From Panicum virgatum (lineage: Eukaryota > Streptophyta > Magnoliopsida > Poales > Poaceae): 64,000 nt of DNA. The number at the start of each line of letters is the position of its first letter. Positions within the stretch are counted from its first letter, which is position 1. Location of the stretch: assembly GCF_016808335.1 (NCBI RefSeq), contig NC_053147.1, forward strand, positions 24,740,913-24,804,912. The letters run 5' to 3'. The notes under the pieces are model-generated. The model had not been told where the DNA came from. It did no database searches and saw only the letters and a list, made by a program, of their open reading frames with translations. The translations under genes and the position numbers were made by a program. This document shows positions 12,485 to 23,847 of the stretch, one piece after another.

Positions 12485-13363
12485 TCTGTTTAGATACTGG
12501 AAAGATGAACTTCATCCTTCTATGAAGGAAAAATAAGACCACACAATTTGTAGCACCCGCTACTCACGCACCAACACAACACATAGCACCTAAAAAGGTA
12601 CCAACATAAAATTCGATTCTAAAGGAAAATGGACGCCCATACAACTCAAAGAAACGCATCTAGTTGACATTTTGTCCTTACAATATTTATTTATCAGTAA
12701 ATCTTGCCTAATCCCTTCTTTGTTACATAGTTTAAAAACACTTAGTAAACATTTGTCTTGAATAGCTAACTTTCAAATCCCCAAATCATCTTAGTTCTTT
12801 GCCTAAAATTGTTCACCTCGCTATTCTATATTTTTAATGATAATAAATTTACCAGAACAACATTTTGTCTATAATACTGGATTTTGAAGGACTCTCCTTG
12901 GAATATGTAAAAATGATAAAATAAACATGGGTAAACTAGACAACATTGTATTAATCAGCGCTGATCTACTACCAACCCATGGAAGCTTCCCTATCCAACA
13001 ACTTATCTCAATTCTTCCGTCATCCTATGTTCTTTGTTATTTAATTAACTTACTATAGTATATTGGGATTCCCAAAGAGCGAAAAGGATAGCTTTGCAGC
13101 CAAAAAAGTAAATATTGCGACTCACTTTGTTTTCTTCCTTATTATCCGAAGCAGAAGATTTCAGCCTTATGGAAGTTTAGCTTTAGGCCCAATAATTGCT
13201 TAGAAGTACAAAATATAACTTGTTCTTTGCTTGCTCGATATCATGGTAATAATTGTACAATCTGCATATTATGTTAGATAAACCATCTTCTACTAAACGT
13301 GGCACTATCTCAGTCATTTGTCCTTCCTCCTTGACTCTAGCAATAAGTGTAATTGCCAAAATA
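12485..13363. other. Intergenic, nothing recognised
   Basis: AT-rich spacer between two Helitron candidates. No protein family, repeat or promoter was recognised. Confidence 0.5.
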
Positions 13364-13467
13364 TCCACTACTACATTAAATAATACGGGGAGAGATGAGC
13401 ACCTTGCCTAAGCCTCTTTCGTTTAGAAATTAGAAATAACAATCATTTATCATTTTGTATATTATTT

Positions 13468-13780
13468 GGCCAATAAATGGAGCCTCCACGTTCGCTCTCA
13501 AAGTCTAAAAATTCTCACGTTAATGAAGAAAAAAATAAAATTACTCACCACTACCATTACGAAAAAATTAGCCTAAAATATCCATATACATATTAATAAA
13601 TTACCCATCACTGTAATTAAAATATATTTTTATTTATAAATATAAATCTATCCATCGTTTTGCATATCAAACTACATATCGTGCATACCTATAGAATACT
13701 AGCTACACAAACAATTAACATGTTTTACCACACATACATCTTATTATATTACCAAAATCTCAAATGCATCTTCACGATTA

Positions 13781-13858
<78 letters not shown>

Positions 13859-14190
13859 CGGCCAACAAACGGAGCCTTCACGTTCGATCTAAGGTCTAGA
13901 AATTCTCACATTAATCGGAAAAAAGAGAAAAAAATAAAATTACCCACCACTGCCATTACGAAAAAATTAGCCTAAAATACCCATATATATGTTTATAAAT
14001 TACCCACCGGTGCCATTAAATATATTCTATATATAAATATAAATTTATCCATTGTTTTCCATATCAAACTACATATCATGCATACATATAGGATACTAGC
14101 TACACAAACAATTAACATATTTTACAACACATATATCTTATTATATTACCAAAATCTCAAATGCACCTTCACAATTATATTATTATTAGT
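13468..14190. repeat. About 392-bp tandem direct duplication
   Basis: The sequence from GGCCAATAAATGGAGCC (13468) recurs at 13860 as GGCCAACAAACGGAGCC and remains alignable for over 300 bp, ending near the ATTATATTATTATTA stretch at about 14180. The copies differ by scattered substitutions and by a microsatellite that expanded only in the first copy. Confidence 0.8.
13780..13858. repeat. (ATT)n microsatellite
   Basis: About 26 uninterrupted ATT units occur at the end of the first copy of the 392-bp duplication. The second copy has only about three units at the equivalent place, so the expansion followed the duplication. Confidence 0.95.
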
Positions 14191-14934
14191 AAAAATAAAC
14201 CAGATAATTTTAGGTTTTGCACTATATTAGATTACCACCCTCCAAAGTTTGTTGCCGGTATTGCTACAAGACACTACCGCACCTCACAATTAACACCACA
14301 AGCTCAAAAAAAACACCACAAGCATATTAGAAATCAGGACAATATCGATCAGGGCATAATTGGTATAGTAAGCTCATCAGGTTTGAACATGAACATAGGT
14401 TGTTGAAATTCTGAATGGAATATTGTGGTCTGCACTAGATTTGTTGGCTTGCAAAAAGTAAGAAACTTGAATTGATTGTTTCCCAGTAGAAACTAGGCAA
14501 TGGAGGCGTGGCACCATGCAACAGGTGACATAATTAAACATAGTAGCAACAGACGACCAAGAGGTTCATAAAGTAGGGAAGTTAGCAAAAGAATAACTGA
14601 GTCAGTTGAACCGAGCAGTGGGCAACATTCTGCAAGGGCTGGCAGATAAGAAACATGTTACTACTACAGCGAATGGTAGTAACTAAGATCGAGGAGATAG
14701 GAAGTCTTGACAGGATTAGGGCTGTGCGCTTGTCATGCGGCTACATCACTGATAAAAAAGATGTAGGCAAAAAGAGGCACCACTGCACTAGCAGCAGAGA
14801 AGCACTCAAAATTATTGAAACAAGTAGCATGTGATGAGAAAGTTTTGAATTTATTAATACTAATTAAATAAAAAATAGAAGATATATTTAGAATATCAAT
14901 ACTAGTCGTGCAAATGCGCAGATCACCTCACTAG

Positions 14935-15394
14935 TTACAATCGAATCCAGTATTACCAAGTCGGGAAGAAACCCTTCATTATATGTGTTTGTTGGGAAAA
15001 AATACTCATATCACTGGTCTTGCAAAAATTTTACACATAACACCATTAAGTCTTTTCTGTACCTCATATACTGTTTCATTCAAAATAACCCCCCCCCCCC
15101 CCCCCCTAAAAAGACTATTTCTTCATGGCCATGTTCTAGTGGCATTTGAAGGAAACAAGACCGAGCATCTCTGTTTCTTTGACCCTCCTATGGTTTTGGA
15201 ACAAGTGAATCAGTGATGAGTCTAGAACACATGGCAAAATCATTAGTACACAATAAGGTTGAAAACATATAACAGGAACGCAGAAACGGACACGGGACAC
15301 GTCAGCCTGATCGAGGCCGCCTGCTGAAGGTACACGAGTAATAAAATTAAGACGCATGGTAGATGAAGGTCAAATTATGGATTGATCGCAACGC
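14935..15394. other. Spacer / 3' flank of the GPAT gene with poly-C tract
   Basis: No gene is seen. A run of 18 cytosines lies at 15089-15106. The part nearest 15395 is downstream sequence of the minus-strand acyltransferase and may hold its 3' UTR. Confidence 0.5.
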
Positions 15395-15468
15395 TCAACG
15401 CACAGCGACGGTCTCCAAATTCCTCCCTTGACAGTTGGTTCGCTCTGCCTTCACTAGCTCTCCTTCGT

Positions 15469-18081
15469 TCACTTCAACGCCGCGCGGGGCGCGGCCGTCA
15501 GAGCCGTCGACCACCCCGTACTTGTCCTTCCCGGCGTGATTCTAGTGCACTCGAACCCGAGCTGCGCGGACAGGACCTTCTGGACGTAGTTGGCCACCTC
15601 GACCGGCGACCGCCCGCCGTCGCAAGTGAGCTCCCTCGGAAGCTGATTCAGGAACGTGACCTCGTACGTCGGCCGCGGGTTCATGAAGAAGAAGTAGGGA
15701 TCCATGCTCCTGTCCCCACGCGTTGTGGACGCGTGGAACATACTCTCCCTGGCGTTGATGGCCACGGGCACGACGCGGTCGGTGAGCTCGGCGAAGAGCG
15801 CGCCGAACCGCAGCAGGAACGGCTCGCGGCAGGTGGCGCTCTCGGGGAAGATGACGACGTCCCCGACCTCGAGCAGCCGCCGGACTCGGGCGGCGTCCGC
15901 CTCGCGCACCCTGCCACACGGCGCGACGGCGGCCCTGACCGGCGAGACGAGCCGCGGGAACCTGGATTCGCCGTGCGCGATGCAGCTCACCTTGCGGCCC
16001 AGCGCGACGGCGACCGCGACGGGGTCGAGCGCGGTGCGGTGGTTGCACACGAAGAGGACCCCCGGGCGTCCCTTTCCGGGCGGCGGCGGCGGGTGGCCGC
16101 GCACCACCAGCTTGACGCCCATGAGCTTGTAGGCGTAGGAGGCGGCGCGCGCCGGGAGGAGCAGGTGGAGGCGCGCGCGCAGCAGCGCGAGCGCGAAGCC
16201 GAGCGGCATCCACAGGAAGGTGAGCAGTGTGTTGGTCGCCGTCGGGCGCCGCGCGAGGCGGCCGTCGTGGAGGATGGCGCGGCTCCGCAGCTGTTCCCTG
16301 GGCACCGCGCGGTACTTCCGCCGCGTCACGATGTACGCTTCCTGCATTCACGCGCCACGATCAGCACAAAGGCGGAAAGTGCATGCGCGTGCTTGGCGAT
16401 CCGAACGTGAACTCGCGATGATGTCAGTCTACAAGCTGATGTGGAGGAGAGACAGCTTGCAGTCGTTTCGATAAGAACTAAGAAAACTTGCGAGAGAGAC
16501 AAGTGATGATATATATTAATAGTGAAGAGCTAACTACTATACAAATGAGTTGAAAGGTAGATTGTAAGGATTCTTTCAGCCTGCAGTTGGCTATATTATT
16601 AACCAAGCTAGCTGCTCGTCCTGAAGCAGCAGGACCAGTACCAGAGCAGCGACCTACTACTCGTCAGGCAATGTGGTGTTAACTCACTGCAGGATTGGAT
16701 GGTTCGAAAACTGCAGATCTGTCCCTGGGACGACACATATCTAGCTATTACAGGTTGTCATGAGACCTGGATTCCTATTCAGTGCTATTTCTGGCGTTAA
16801 TTTGTGTCTGAAACTCTGATCTTGTATGTGTTTCTTACAGGCTGATTTGGCGTTATTTCAGAACATCAGCTATTCACCTGGATCAGATCGTTCAAATTAA
16901 ACAAAGCCGCAGCAACTGACCCAATTCAGTACAACGCTAGGGGTTGAGCCATTACAGGCTGTCCGGACTTCTGAGACTGGATTCCTATTCAGCCATTTTT
17001 GGCCTCAATTTGGATCTGAACATGTACAGATTTCTAACATTTCCACAACAGCTCTTCAACTGGACTAGACCGTTCAGACACTGTCACAGCAACGGATGAC
17101 ACGATTGAGTACTATGGTTTTGAGGCTCACAAGTTCCATAGAATACAAGGGAGCTATTGATTGACTTGGTGGACCAACAGTGACACAACTACCTCAGCTA
17201 CCTGCTCACTGTGTGCGCACCAACTCTTCAACATGGCATAACGGCATAACGCCATAAACGGCAACGCAGGAAATGCAGAGTTGGTGCGTGTCTGATCGAT
17301 ATCTCCCGCAGATTAAATAACCGTACGGTCCCATTACTAAAGTTCCTTCTGCCGTGTGCATATGCACCAGAGACCACAATCCAACACTGTACAGTTTTGG
17401 TAGCAAACTGCACTGCAGAATCCATGCAATCAGAAGTTCAGAACACAGAGCTGAAGAAAGCCATACCTTGCAGACGGACATGAAGTCGAAGTCGCTCTCG
17501 CGGTCGCCCATGCCGACGTCCGGCAGCGCGTCCCCGAACTCCCTCACCACCGCCCGCCTCTTGTGCCCGCCGACGAGCACCCCGGGCTCGGCGACGAAGC
17601 CCGTGGCCCTCCCGTCTTCGCCCACCGCCAGCTCCGTCCCGATGACCACGTCCGCGCCAAGAAACGCCTTGGCGAACGGCTCCACCATCACCCTCGGGCT
17701 CGCCGTGACGACGTACCTCCGGCCGAACGAGCGGAACACGCGCCAGCCCTCCGGGTGGACGTCGCCGGCGTAGAACCTGGGGAGCACGGACCGCGCCACC
17801 GCCTCGACGTCCGCCACCCTGAGCCCCGCCACGGCGACGTAGAGGAGCGCGCGCACGGCCAGGGGCTCGGACACGGCGACGTAGGTGAGGTACACGAGCG
17901 GCACGGACAGGAGGACCGCCGCGGCGCGGAGGGGGCCGCCGGCCTCGAGCGCGATGAGGAGGTAGTACGGGAACGCGCTGCGGGACAGGAGCAGCGTGCC
18001 GTCGAGGTCGGCCGCCACGGCCTGGCGCGACCGGCCCTCGCAGGCGCACTGCTCGACCGGCTTGAACTTCCTGGGCACCAT
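15469..18081 (-). CDS. Glycerol-3-phosphate acyltransferase with HAD phosphatase domain (RAM2/GPAT4-6-8 type), C-terminus likely frameshifted
   Basis: Two exons: 18081-17467 and 16341-15469, joined K205|E206 with a clean GT-AG intron (495 codons). This plant family makes sn-2 monoacylglycerol-type precursors at the ER for cutin or, in the RAM2 branch, for lipid supply to mycorrhizal fungi. The N-terminal half is a HAD-like phosphatase domain: D25-L-D-G-T is motif I, and [11 protein letters not shown] (about 191-201) fits motif III, suggesting an active phosphatase. Hydrophobic segments lie at about 37-70 and 240-268. The acyltransferase H-x4-D is H306-R-T-A-L-D311. Block III reads FPESATCRE, not the usual PEGTTCRE. 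The predicted protein ends in an unfamiliar tail after GFECT; a one-base shift restores the family K-D-K-Y motif (see findings). I chose the ATG at 18081; M at 18111 is too near the TATA box. The choice between RAM2 and cutin-type GPAT needs a tree. Confidence 0.9.
16342..17466 (-). other. Intron of the GPAT gene (1125 bp) with internal duplication
   Basis: Donor CAAG|GTATGG and acceptor ATGCAG|GAAG are both canonical. Two diverged copies of about 180 bp lie in tandem on the plus strand at about 16745-16935 and 16955-17115, sharing TGGATTCCTATTCAG and related phrases. No coding sequence is seen in the intron. Confidence 0.8.
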
Positions 18082-18140
18082 GCTTGCGTTGTGCAGGGAT
18101 GGAGTGGTCAACCTGCAAACGTTGGGGTGGCCGGTATTTC

Positions 18141-18155
18141 TATATATATATATAT
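18141..18155 (-). promoter_or_regulatory. Probable TATA box of the GPAT gene
   Basis: A TATATATATATATAT run lies 60-75 bp upstream of the ATG at 18081 on the minus strand. It is also a small (TA)n microsatellite, so TATA length may vary between alleles. Confidence 0.6.
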
Positions 18156-18159
18156 GATG

Positions 18160-19134
18160 AAAGCCCCGAGGGCGGCCTGAGGTAGGGTCTGTGCTTGGAT
18201 GATTCGTTCGACCTGCTCCTCTGGAAGTCTGAATGCTGCAGATGTTGGCTTCTCTCGTTCTCCGGACTTTTGGATGTGAGCATTTCGAAAAAATTGCACT
18301 GTCACGACCGATGTGAGCATTTCGAAAAAATAAATCTGATCAGAACATTCATATTACCTCTGTTAGATTGGCCGAGCAATTTTTGCTGCGGCCTTGGAGG
18401 TTTGACGGCCGTGAGAAAAGGTTACCAAAATCTTTTGTCCCAAACACCCTTTGCTTAACTCCGGACACCTGGCGTATTGAAGTACCTTTTTTATGCCGGC
18501 TGGCAATGCGAGGATATCCAATGGCCACGTTCCTGCCTCCCATGCATTCAATCCGATCCTGAATTCTGATCCATTTAGGACGGAGCCGCCGCTACTGATG
18601 CCCGGAACAACTCTGAATGGACAAGGTCCCGGGCTAATCATTCATAACACAGGAAAGGTGTTTAGGGAGGTCGCTCGGTGGCAACCTCCTTCAGATCTTT
18701 ACCTGTGCAGATCATTCTGGGTCTCCTTGGTCCATCAGCGGTGATGACTGATGACTGATGAGATAGAGAGCAGTGTAAGTCTGTAACTCGGGGATTGCAC
18801 CTGAGGATCGCAAAACATGCACGGGCACGGTGACATCCCGACGTGCCCAAAGCCGATGGCGACACAGGGATCACCATCGGAAGTCGAAGGGGAGGACCGA
18901 AGCCCAGGAGGCAGAGACATTGAGTCATGACTCATGAGAGGGATGCGGCACACCGGCGGTTGCAACTTGCAACTCTGTTGGAGACCAGTCACGGCACCGG
19001 ATTCTTTGGGCTTTTCGACGTCGTGGGCTAGATCTGGGCCTTTGGGATCCGCTTTCCGAGCCCAGACAGTGACCCGCGTGATGTTTCGTGCAGTCTTTTG
19101 GGCTCACTGTTTCGTAAAGGCCTTTCGGGCTCTG
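18160..19134. other. Intergenic, GPAT upstream to MULE flank
   Basis: No gene is recognised. The part nearest 18160 should hold the GPAT promoter. The 23-bp sequence at 19089-19111 recurs on the other side of the MULE at 29268-29290. Confidence 0.5.
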
Positions 19135-19143
19135 TCCAGTGAG

Positions 19144-19561
19144 GCGCTTTTTTCTTTTTTATATTAAAAAAAACAAAATTTCAAAAATATATATCCGTTT
19201 CGGAAAATTTCAAAAATATACCCCGATCGCCCTATGGGGGCGACAGGCCGTAGATGTAATTTTTTTTCTTCAAATTTGCAACGAGGTCCTTGGCCGGGGG
19301 CGCGCGGGTGGAAGGGGGCCTGTCGCCCCCCGGGCGGCCGGGGGCCCACACACAGGCGCGACAGGGGGGCCTGTTGCCCCCCATCGGGCAATAGGGGGGC
19401 TGTTGCCCCCTAGGGCGATCGGCCATTCCCCTCCTATATAAGCATTCTACCCTCATTCCCACCTCATTTGAGTCCAAAAATTCCACCAAAAATCCAGAAA
19501 AAAGAGAGGGGTGAGGAGAAGGGAAGCGGCAAAGCCCTGCTGGATTGCACACTTGTGATCT
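19144..19561 (+). repeat. Left TIR of the MULE, with inward promoter
   Basis: The 418-bp segment matches the right end (29236-28839) in inverse orientation up to CACTTGTGATCT. It contains a poly-T/A outer part, a GC-rich middle with repeated CTGTCGCCCC/GGGCGACAGG motifs, and an inner part with CTATATAAG at about 19433-19442 followed by a leader that is closely shared with the right TIR. This places a promoter inside the TIR that fires rightward into the transposase. Confidence 0.88.
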
Positions 19562-19958
19562 GCATGTTAGTACATTTAGCTTATGTATTTTTCCATTGGT
19601 ATTGTAGAGTAATTTAATTTAATTAGTGCTATAGTAGAAACATTTAAGTAGGAGTTTAATGATACTTTAGTTACGTAGTAGTAAATTAGTTTAGAAAATT
19701 AGTACTACGCGTTTATTATTACACTACGCGTTTATTATTACACTTGCAGTACTATTAGAGACGTGTTTATAAATTAATTACGATTTAGAATAGAATTTCG
19801 TATATGCAGTATAGAATTTGAGTGTCATTACGTAGTTATGAATACTTATATGTTGTAGTTGAAATCCATACTTAGTTTTTACGGATTATTGAACAAGGTA
19901 GTGAAGTAAAGAGTATAACTCGATAAGTATTCTGTGATATACAGATATATCGAGCAAG

Positions 19959-22560
19959 ATGCAGTTTCAAGTATTTTTTGGTGACTACAATATTTTGTAT
20001 GGGCCAAATGGAGTAGACATTTCTGCCTTTAAGTGCATATCAAGCGCCATAGATAAACCTCTGGAGAGGAGTTTTGGTTCCATATGTAAGTGGCTGCAGC
20101 GTGGGTTCCGTGTTGATCTGGAGACACATGTGATGACCGTCCAGTCTCTTGTTAATTGGGAGGTAGAAAGTGATTTATGGGAATTGATGATGATACACAG
20201 CACTAATTGGGAGGTACATGCAAGCAGCTCTAGAGCGTGGGTGGCCTCGGGCCATTCTTGTTCAAATCCGGGAGAAGACACAAAATGAAATCCAACATGG
20301 TGCAGATCAAGCAACTCTGAGTATTCGAAGAGAGACCAACTATGTTGAGCAAGATGAGTCAGAAGAGATAGAGAACCAAAACATCGGACCACAGAGCCTT
20401 GCTGATGAGGAAGAGAGCATACATAGCATTGTGGACGAGATGGAGGCAGAAGACCAAACCGCAATAGAGATGGAAGAATATGAGGGCTCATCTGATGACG
20501 AGCAGTACTCATTGCCAAAAGAATGGAAGGAGCATGGTTTTGGCAATCATGTCGCAGAAGACATACGAAATCAGGAGTGAGAGTACAGAGGGAATGAGGT
20601 AATATCATTGAAGCCGTAAAAGATGATGTGAGACTATGGGCAATATCATTGAAACGAGAATTTAGAGTCGTAAAGTCTGTCAGTAAAGAATATGAGGTGA
20701 AGTGTGTGAATGATGGATGTCCATGGCGAGTACATGTATTCAAGGGAAAATGGAAGTCGAACTGGAAATGTTCCATTGTGACAGAGCACACTTGTTTGCT
20801 GTTAGAAGTTCTTCCCTCGCATCGCAATATATCATGCGACTTTGTTGCAAAGCAAATATATGGGTTGATTATGGACAACCTAAATTATGAGTCAAAAATG
20901 ATTGTTCGACACATTGAGCAGACTTACCAGTACACCATTAGTTATTTGAAGGCATGACGGGCTAAACAAAGGGTGTTCGAGATGCGATTCGGCACATACG
21001 AGGCATCATATGATAACCTACCTCGTATGTTATCCCAGGTTGCTGCTAGAAATCCTGGAATCTTTTATGACACATACCTCGTACCAGCCGTGACTAGGGG
21101 GCAAAGCATTCTGCAACGAGCCTTCTTTTGCCTAGGTGCCTGTGTTAGGGCATTTCAGTGTTGTTTTCTGGTGATCTACATTGATGGCATATTTCTGACT
21201 GGAAGGTATAAATGTCAGATACTCACCGCAATCGGGGTAGATTACAACAACCAAATAGTTCCGCTCGCATTTGCATTTGTTGAGAATGTGAACTTAGACA
21301 GTTGGTATTGGTTCCTTGAACGAGTGAAGGTTCACGTTGTTGCTGCACGTCCAGATATGTGCCTTATTAGCGATAGGCATACAGGTCTGCTGCAATCAAT
21401 ACTGAAATTGCAACGTGGAACTGCGACAACACCTCCATTGTGCCCCGATTTCCAAAACAGGTGGTGCATTAGGCATATGGGTGCAAACTTCTATGACCAC
21501 TTCAAGAACAAGGATCTTAAGAACATATTTAATTGGTTGTGCACCCAAAATCAATAGAGAAAATTCAATGCATTATGGCAGATGCTTGATTAGTTGACTA
21601 CAGAGCTAGTGAAGGTAAGGGCATCAGGAACAAACACGAGTCAGACTGCAGAGGTTAGGGATTCAATTGAGAAGCCATTTTCACACTGTATTCGAGGTGC
21701 ACCTAAGTAGAAAATGGTCATTCCTTTATGGTACCAACGGAATATGGTATGGTATTCAGACAACGAACCATGCAGAGTGTTTCAATATGGTTATACGTTC
21801 TTGTCGTGTTTTTCCTCTTGTGGGAATTGTTGAGTTCATCATGTATGGGTGCATGAAGTATTTCAGAGAGCGTTACATGGCTGCAAGCATAAACATCAGC
21901 AACCCCCAAATTCAGTTTTGCACAAGAGTGACACAATATATGCAACAGAAGATTGAAAAGGACAAACTGCATCGCGTCATATCGACAAGTACAATGGAGC
22001 ATATATTTGAGGTTCTATGCAAGGATAGAACTGGTCGTGGTATCCGTAGAGATAGGGTGATACATGAGAGTTTGATTACAGTAGGTGGCAAAGCCTTCTA
22101 TTCCTGCATGAAGCCTAAGTTATTGCATTTGCCATGCTCGCATCTCATTGCGGCATGTGCAGAGTCTGGGTTGAAGCCAGGAGTTTTTGTTTCACCTTAC
22201 TTCAGCGAGGAAGCAGCTGTATCCACCTGGGGACATGAGGTATACGAGATTGGAATAGTGGGACCTTTCATTCAGGATAATGAGGATAAGATGTTTATTC
22301 ATGATCCAGCCACTAAGAAAGGCAAAGGCCGACGTCAGACACGTCGTATTCGGAATGGTATGGACGAGTCCGAAGCAAGAAAGGCACAAAAGCGTTGCAG
22401 CCAATGTGGAGCATTGGGTCACAACTACAAGAAGTGTCCTCAGAATGCACTTCACGATACTGCTGATGTCGGTCCTTCCGGAAATCCCAGAGATGGAGCA
22501 CCTCCTACGTTCAAACGACCATCGGCGAGAATTGCTCGTGGAAGTCACTCGGTATCATGA
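19959..22560 (+). pseudogene. MURA/MuDR-like transposase, inactivated
   Basis: Consecutive frames read as one MULE transposase. From the start: an N-terminal region (19959-20220); an acidic linker (20218-20580); the MuDR DNA-binding zinc-finger region with C-V-N-D-G-C-P-W and T-E-H-T-C (20628-20957); the catalytic DDE domain with YIDGIFLTGRYK and LISDRHTGLL (about 21175-21400); a SWIM-type zinc finger HLPCSHLIAACAESG (about 22125); and a CCHC knuckle C-S-Q-C-G-A-L-G-H-N-Y-K-K-C (about 22393-22440). Breaks are frameshifts near 20215, 20590 and 21690, and in-frame stops at 20955-20957 (TGA), 21555-21557 and about 21588-21590 (TAG). Several are single-base changes. It cannot encode a functional enzyme as read. 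Confidence 0.92.
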
Positions 22561-22589
22561 TACACCAGTGTGCAGTTTGTACCTATATA

Positions 22590-22860
22590 CTAATCGTGCG
22601 TGGAGTTTGTATCGAACCTATCTGTAATATGTAGTAATCGTGCGTCCAGTTTGTATGGAACATATCTGTAATATATAAATATCGTGCGTGAAGTTTGTAT
22701 CAAACCTATCTGTAATATGTAGTAATCGTGCATGGAGTTTGTATCAAACCTATCTGTAATATATAGTAATCGTGCGTGGAGTTTGTATCGAACCTATCTG
22801 TAATGTATAAATATCGTGCGTCCAGTTTGTATGGAACATATATGTACCTATGTGTTCTCA
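22590..22860 (+). repeat. About 44-bp tandem repeat, six units
   Basis: The phrase ATCGTGCG followed by GGAGTTTGTAT and ACCTATCTGTAATAT recurs with starts near 22593, 22638, 22682, 22726, 22770 and 22814. It lies directly after the transposase stop and so falls in its 3' UTR. Units differ by a few substitutions. Confidence 0.85.
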
Positions 22861-22879
22861 TATATTTTTGAATGCAGGA

Positions 22880-23205
22880 ATGGAGATGTATTCCTTGCTA
22901 GACCCAGTTATCGACTCGAGCCACAGGTCTTTCTTTGCAGCAGTTGAGCACCGAGCCCTAGAGGTGCTATGTCCTCGTCCACCTGGGGAGGCGATCTCTA
23001 TACACCACGATTGGGTTGCAGATATGTAATGAAATATTATTATTTATCACTTATGTATTCGTCGGTATTCCTTTATTTCGACAATTTTGTTTATTGCAGG
23101 TTGCGTGAGTCCGGTCTACTGACTCTGGGCCGTCTTGTCGAGGGTGGACCTATTCAGCTCGACCGATCCGTCCCGACGGCGCTCGTTTGTATCCGATGTT
23201 TATGA
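22880..23205 (+). pseudogene. Plant mobile domain (PMD) fragment
   Basis: Two exon-like pieces, 22880-23025 and 23100 onward, join across a short intron (AT|GTAATG ... TTATTGCAG|G). The spliced reading gives HHDWVADMLRESGLLTLGRL followed by VEGGPIQLDRS, matching the start of transposon-type plant mobile domain (MAIN/MAIL, phosphatase-7-long-form-like) proteins that often accompany grass MULEs. The domain stops after TALV, where the family normally continues for several hundred residues, so most of the gene is missing. A further short open piece (about 23275-23427, with AREIREAFANFFRDLMKDKL) follows and is unassigned. Confidence 0.7.
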
Positions 23206-23781
23206 TTGTGGTAGTTTACTTGTCATTTGTTTCTATAGATACTATTAATGTGAACTTGTTATGTTTGTGGATTCCATAATGCTCGTGAAATAAGGGAAGC
23301 TTTTGCAAATTTTTTCCGTGATTTAATGAAGGACAAGTTAGGTGCGGTAGGAGTTAGCGGCCGAGATCCCGCCGACGATGATGACGACTACCGCATACAG
23401 TGTAAATTTCGTGACACGCTCGTATAGCTCAAAATAGAGAGCATAGTGTATCTAACTGCGAGTACGAAATCACAGATTGCCACTGCTCAGCACGGCGATC
23501 ACGGGTTTCCCACATGTCGCATTGTTTGCCCAGACATACGTGACAAAAGACGACAACCCAATAGCAGTGCCCTTTCACCATCACCGAGCAGCAGCAATGC
23601 AGTGTTGTGAGTCTGCACGCACTTAGATGCTCTACATGCACAGAGATGCATCGAGTAGTCAGTTCGAGAATCGAATCTAGCCTTTTCAGTGTTAGGTCAG
23701 CTAGCCTCTTCACTGTATTGTCATGTAGGCTTTTCAGGTGCATTTACACTCCACACTCCGGGTATCAGACCTTTGTGCGCC

Positions 23782-23789
23782 TATAAATA
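23782..23789 (+). promoter_or_regulatory. TATA box of the internal GRF zinc-finger gene
   Basis: TATAAATA lies 58 bp upstream of an ATG at 23848, with a short A/C-rich leader between. It indicates that this gene has its own promoter instead of depending on the left TIR. Confidence 0.65.
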
Positions 23790-23847
23790 GTCCGAAGTTT
23801 GTGAACTCCCAGCAGCACTCAAACACAAAAGCTCATTGTATACCCAA

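Larger units (their letters stand above)
13364..14934. mobile_element. Candidate non-autonomous Helitron
   Basis: The left end reads A|TCCACTACTACATTAAATAATACGGG-type sequence and the right end reads CGTGCAAATGCGCAGATCACCTCACTAG|T. These match the Helitron rule of 5' TC, 3' CTAG, insertion between A and T, with a weak hairpin just inside the 3' end. The 1.57-kb interior has no coding sequence and contains a large AT-rich tandem duplication. The hairpin is poor, so an old degraded copy is likely. Confidence 0.45.

Noticed and set aside
15382..16410. 342-codon plus-strand open frame opposite GPAT exon 2
   Set aside because: Shadow of the real minus-strand exon, no domain.
22590..22860. CRISPR-like array
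   Set aside because: Units are directly tandem with no unique spacers, in a plant genome.
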